This document shows, one piece after another, positions 39,183 through 40,544 of a stretch of DNA of 40,544 nt. Position 1 is the stretch's first letter. Each line of letters begins with the position of its first letter. The position numbers and the translations under genes were made by a program. The notes beneath the pieces were generated by a model. That model saw only the letters and a list, made by a program, of their open reading frames with translations, searched no databases and was not told the DNA's origin. The stretch spans positions 1 to 40,544 of the forward strand of contig JAUYMC010000045.1 in assembly GCA_030699545.1 (NCBI GenBank). Direction: 5' to 3'. This DNA is from Gemmatimonadales bacterium. GTDB taxonomy: Bacteria > Gemmatimonadota > Gemmatimonadetes > Gemmatimonadales > GWC2-71-9.

Positions 39183-40234
39183 GGCGTGTGATCGTTCTGG
39201 CTGCGGGCCTCGTCCTGCTCGGGACGGCCGCCGCCGCCCAGGGAGAAACGGCCGATCTCCTGCGACAGAGTCGCGAGCTCTACGAGCGGCTCGAGTTCGA
39301 GCGGGCGTTGCCGCTGCTGCGCCGCGTGGTCGCCCCCGGCTGGCCCTTCGAAATCACCGACGCGCAACGCGTCGACGCCTACACGTACCTCGGTGCCGCG
39401 CTGAGCCTGTTCGGGAAGGCCGATTCGGCAATCCTCTATTTCCAGGCCGCGCTCGAGCGCGAGCCGTTCACCGATCTCGATACCAGAGAATTCACGCCCG
39501 ACCAGCTCGCCGCCTTCGCCGCCGCGCGCCGCCGCACCTTTGCGGTGGGCGTGCGTGGGGGTGAACAGCGGGTGGACCCGCGCACCCAGCGGATCACCTT
39601 CACCGTCGTCTCGACGCACGCCGCGGCGCTTCGCGGAACCGCCCGCGGGCTGGGCGGGACAGGGCAGGCCGTCCAGTTCTTCGACGGCCGGAACGAGGGG
39701 ATCCGTCAGCTGACCTGGGACGGCCTGGGCGGCGATGCGCGGCTCGCCGCTCCCGGTCGCTACGAAATTCTGATCGCCGGCGCGAGCCAGATCCTGTCCC
39801 GAACCGATTCTGCCCGCCTCTACATCGATCTCGTACATGAGATCGAGCCGCTCGAGGACACGCTCGTGTCGTTCGGCCCGGCTGCGCTGCTTCCCGAGCG
39901 GCATCGGCGCGGCGCGGGAACGCTCGACTTCGCCAAGGCGCTCGGCGTCGCGGCGGGAGCACTGCTCATCACCGAAGTGTTCAGCAACCGGCAGCTCGGC
40001 ACCGGGGACGAGGCCCGCTGGGTCGTCGGCGTCGCCGTCGCGACGGGTGTGGTCGGCTTCGTGCACCGCCGCGGCCACGCCGAGTTGCCGGATAACATCG
40101 CCGTCAATCAACGGCGGCGCGGCGAGCGCGATGCGGCCAACGACGCCATCCGGCGCCGCAACGCCGAGCGGATCGCGCGCACCATCCTGGTGGTGCGACC
40201 CGCGGCCGGCATCGGAGCAGAGTCGCGGCAGTGA
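39179..40234 (+). CDS. Exported TPR-like protein of the kinase operon
   Basis: A 351-residue protein with a signal peptide (MRRVIVLAAGLVLLGTAAAAQG) and helical TPR-like repeats (LLRQSRELYERLEFERALPLLRRVV, DAYTYLGAALSLFGKADSAILYFQAALER). A beta-rich middle domain follows (ITFTVVSTHAAALRGTARGL, YEILIAGASQIL), then a hydrophobic segment (LGVAAGALLITEVFSNRQ, WVVGVAVATGVVGFVHRRG). It may be anchored in the inner membrane. ATG 39179 overlaps the kinase stop and its own stop overlaps the next gene. Possibly an envelope partner of the kinase; no specific family recognised. Confidence 0.75.
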   Translation: MRRVIVLAAGLVLLGTAAAAQGETADLLRQSRELYERLEFERALPLLRRVVAPGWPFEITDAQRVDAYTYLGAALSLFGKADSAILYFQAALEREPFTDLDTREFTPDQLAAFAAARRRTFAVGVRGGEQRVDPRTQRITFTVVSTHAAALRGTARGLGGTGQAVQFFDGRNEGIRQLTWDGLGGDARLAAPGRYEILIAGASQILSRTDSARLYIDLVHEIEPLEDTLVSFGPAALLPERHRRGAGTLDFAKALGVAAGALLITEVFSNRQLGTGDEARWVVGVAVATGVVGFVHRRGHAELPDNIAVNQRRRGERDAANDAIRRRNAERIARTILVVRPAAGIGAESRQ

Positions 40235-40544
40235 AGCCGGGGTTTCTCGCCATCTGCCTGATCGCCGTCGTCCTGCCGCGCACCGCCGCGACACAGCGCC
40301 CCATCCGCTTCGCGGTGACGGCGGCGCATCTCGATCACCGCGTCGAGGCGGGATTCGGGCCGGAACGGTCGTCCGGGCTGGTATTCGGGGGAGACGTCCG
40401 CATCGGCGTCGTGCGCAACATCGCGGTGGCGGCGGCGGCCTCGGCGGGGCACCTCACGGCGCGGGCTGGCGACGCGATCGACCGTGACGTCGCGCAGCTG
40501 TCGCTCGGCGCGGAAGCGCTCCCGCTGACCTGGCTGGTGGTCGA
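40231..40544 (+). CDS. Exported, probably barrel-forming protein, 3' truncated by the window
   Basis: GTG 40231 overlaps the previous stop. About 104 residues are visible: a signal peptide (MKPGFLAICLIAVVLPRTAA) followed by beta-strand-like sequence (IRFAVTAAHLDHRVEAGFGP, LVFGGDVRIGVVRNIAVAAA). The pattern suits an outer-membrane barrel, but the rest lies beyond the window, so the family is open. Confidence 0.55.
   Translation, partial: MKPGFLAICLIAVVLPRTAATQRPIRFAVTAAHLDHRVEAGFGPERSSGLVFGGDVRIGVVRNIAVAAAASAGHLTARAGDAIDRDVAQLSLGAEALPLTWLVV

Overview
The window is a GC-rich (roughly two-thirds G+C) bacterial chromosome segment with dense, mostly co-oriented genes. Many starts overlap the previous stop by 1 to 4 bases, and GTG/TTG starts are common. 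The housekeeping gene content, the outer-membrane proteins, the lipoproteins and the PEGA-domain kinase point to a diderm. Gemmatimonadota is my best guess, but that is inference and no marker phylogeny was run.

Bases 1-24449 are a conserved core on the plus strand. In order: recJ (5' truncated), rsmD, coaD, pta, a STAS / anti-sigma kinase / SpoIIE-type phosphatase partner-switching set, rsmA, rex, an arginine deiminase, a DnaQ-like exonuclease, an MBL-fold hydrolase, infC-rpmI-rplT-pheS-pheT, a coiled-coil gene, zapA, rny, folD, xseA, xseB, ispA, dxs, nadK and recN. Translation, isoprenoid, NAD(P), folate and DNA-repair genes share one long transcription direction. Local control is visible as a perfect Rex operator on the rex start codon and an attenuator-like leader before infC, which appears to start at ATT. 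Short 7- and 8-nt units iterate as mirrored arms between and inside these genes. Two G homopolymers (12 and 13 bases) lie in the partner-switching set, one exactly at the kinase/phosphatase junction.

Bases 24391-28223 carry three envelope genes on the minus strand (beta-barrel-like protein, SGNH-hydrolase lipoprotein, FadL/OmpP1 family). They are followed divergently by galK and then tRNA-Leu(UAA).

Bases 29557 to about 37200 look like a degraded genomic island next to the tRNA. It has a C-terminal integrase remnant, a frameshifted gene, an HTH protein, a structured non-coding stretch with a strong terminator, and a restriction-modification pair (beta-class methyltransferase with a BamHI/BglII-like ExE nuclease). 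Next comes an unrecognised operon: a winged-helix-like protein, a protein with the same kind of domain plus a HEPN motif, and an exported protein. The island ends in gene debris (TolB-like propeller fragment, ArsM fragment). The winged-helix/HEPN operon next to R-M genes is my best candidate for an undescribed, possibly defensive, system.

Bases 37258-40544 return to host-like sequence: a lipoprotein, a Ser/Thr kinase with zinc ribbon, membrane segment and PEGA domain, an exported TPR-like protein and the start of another exported protein, all in overlapping frames.
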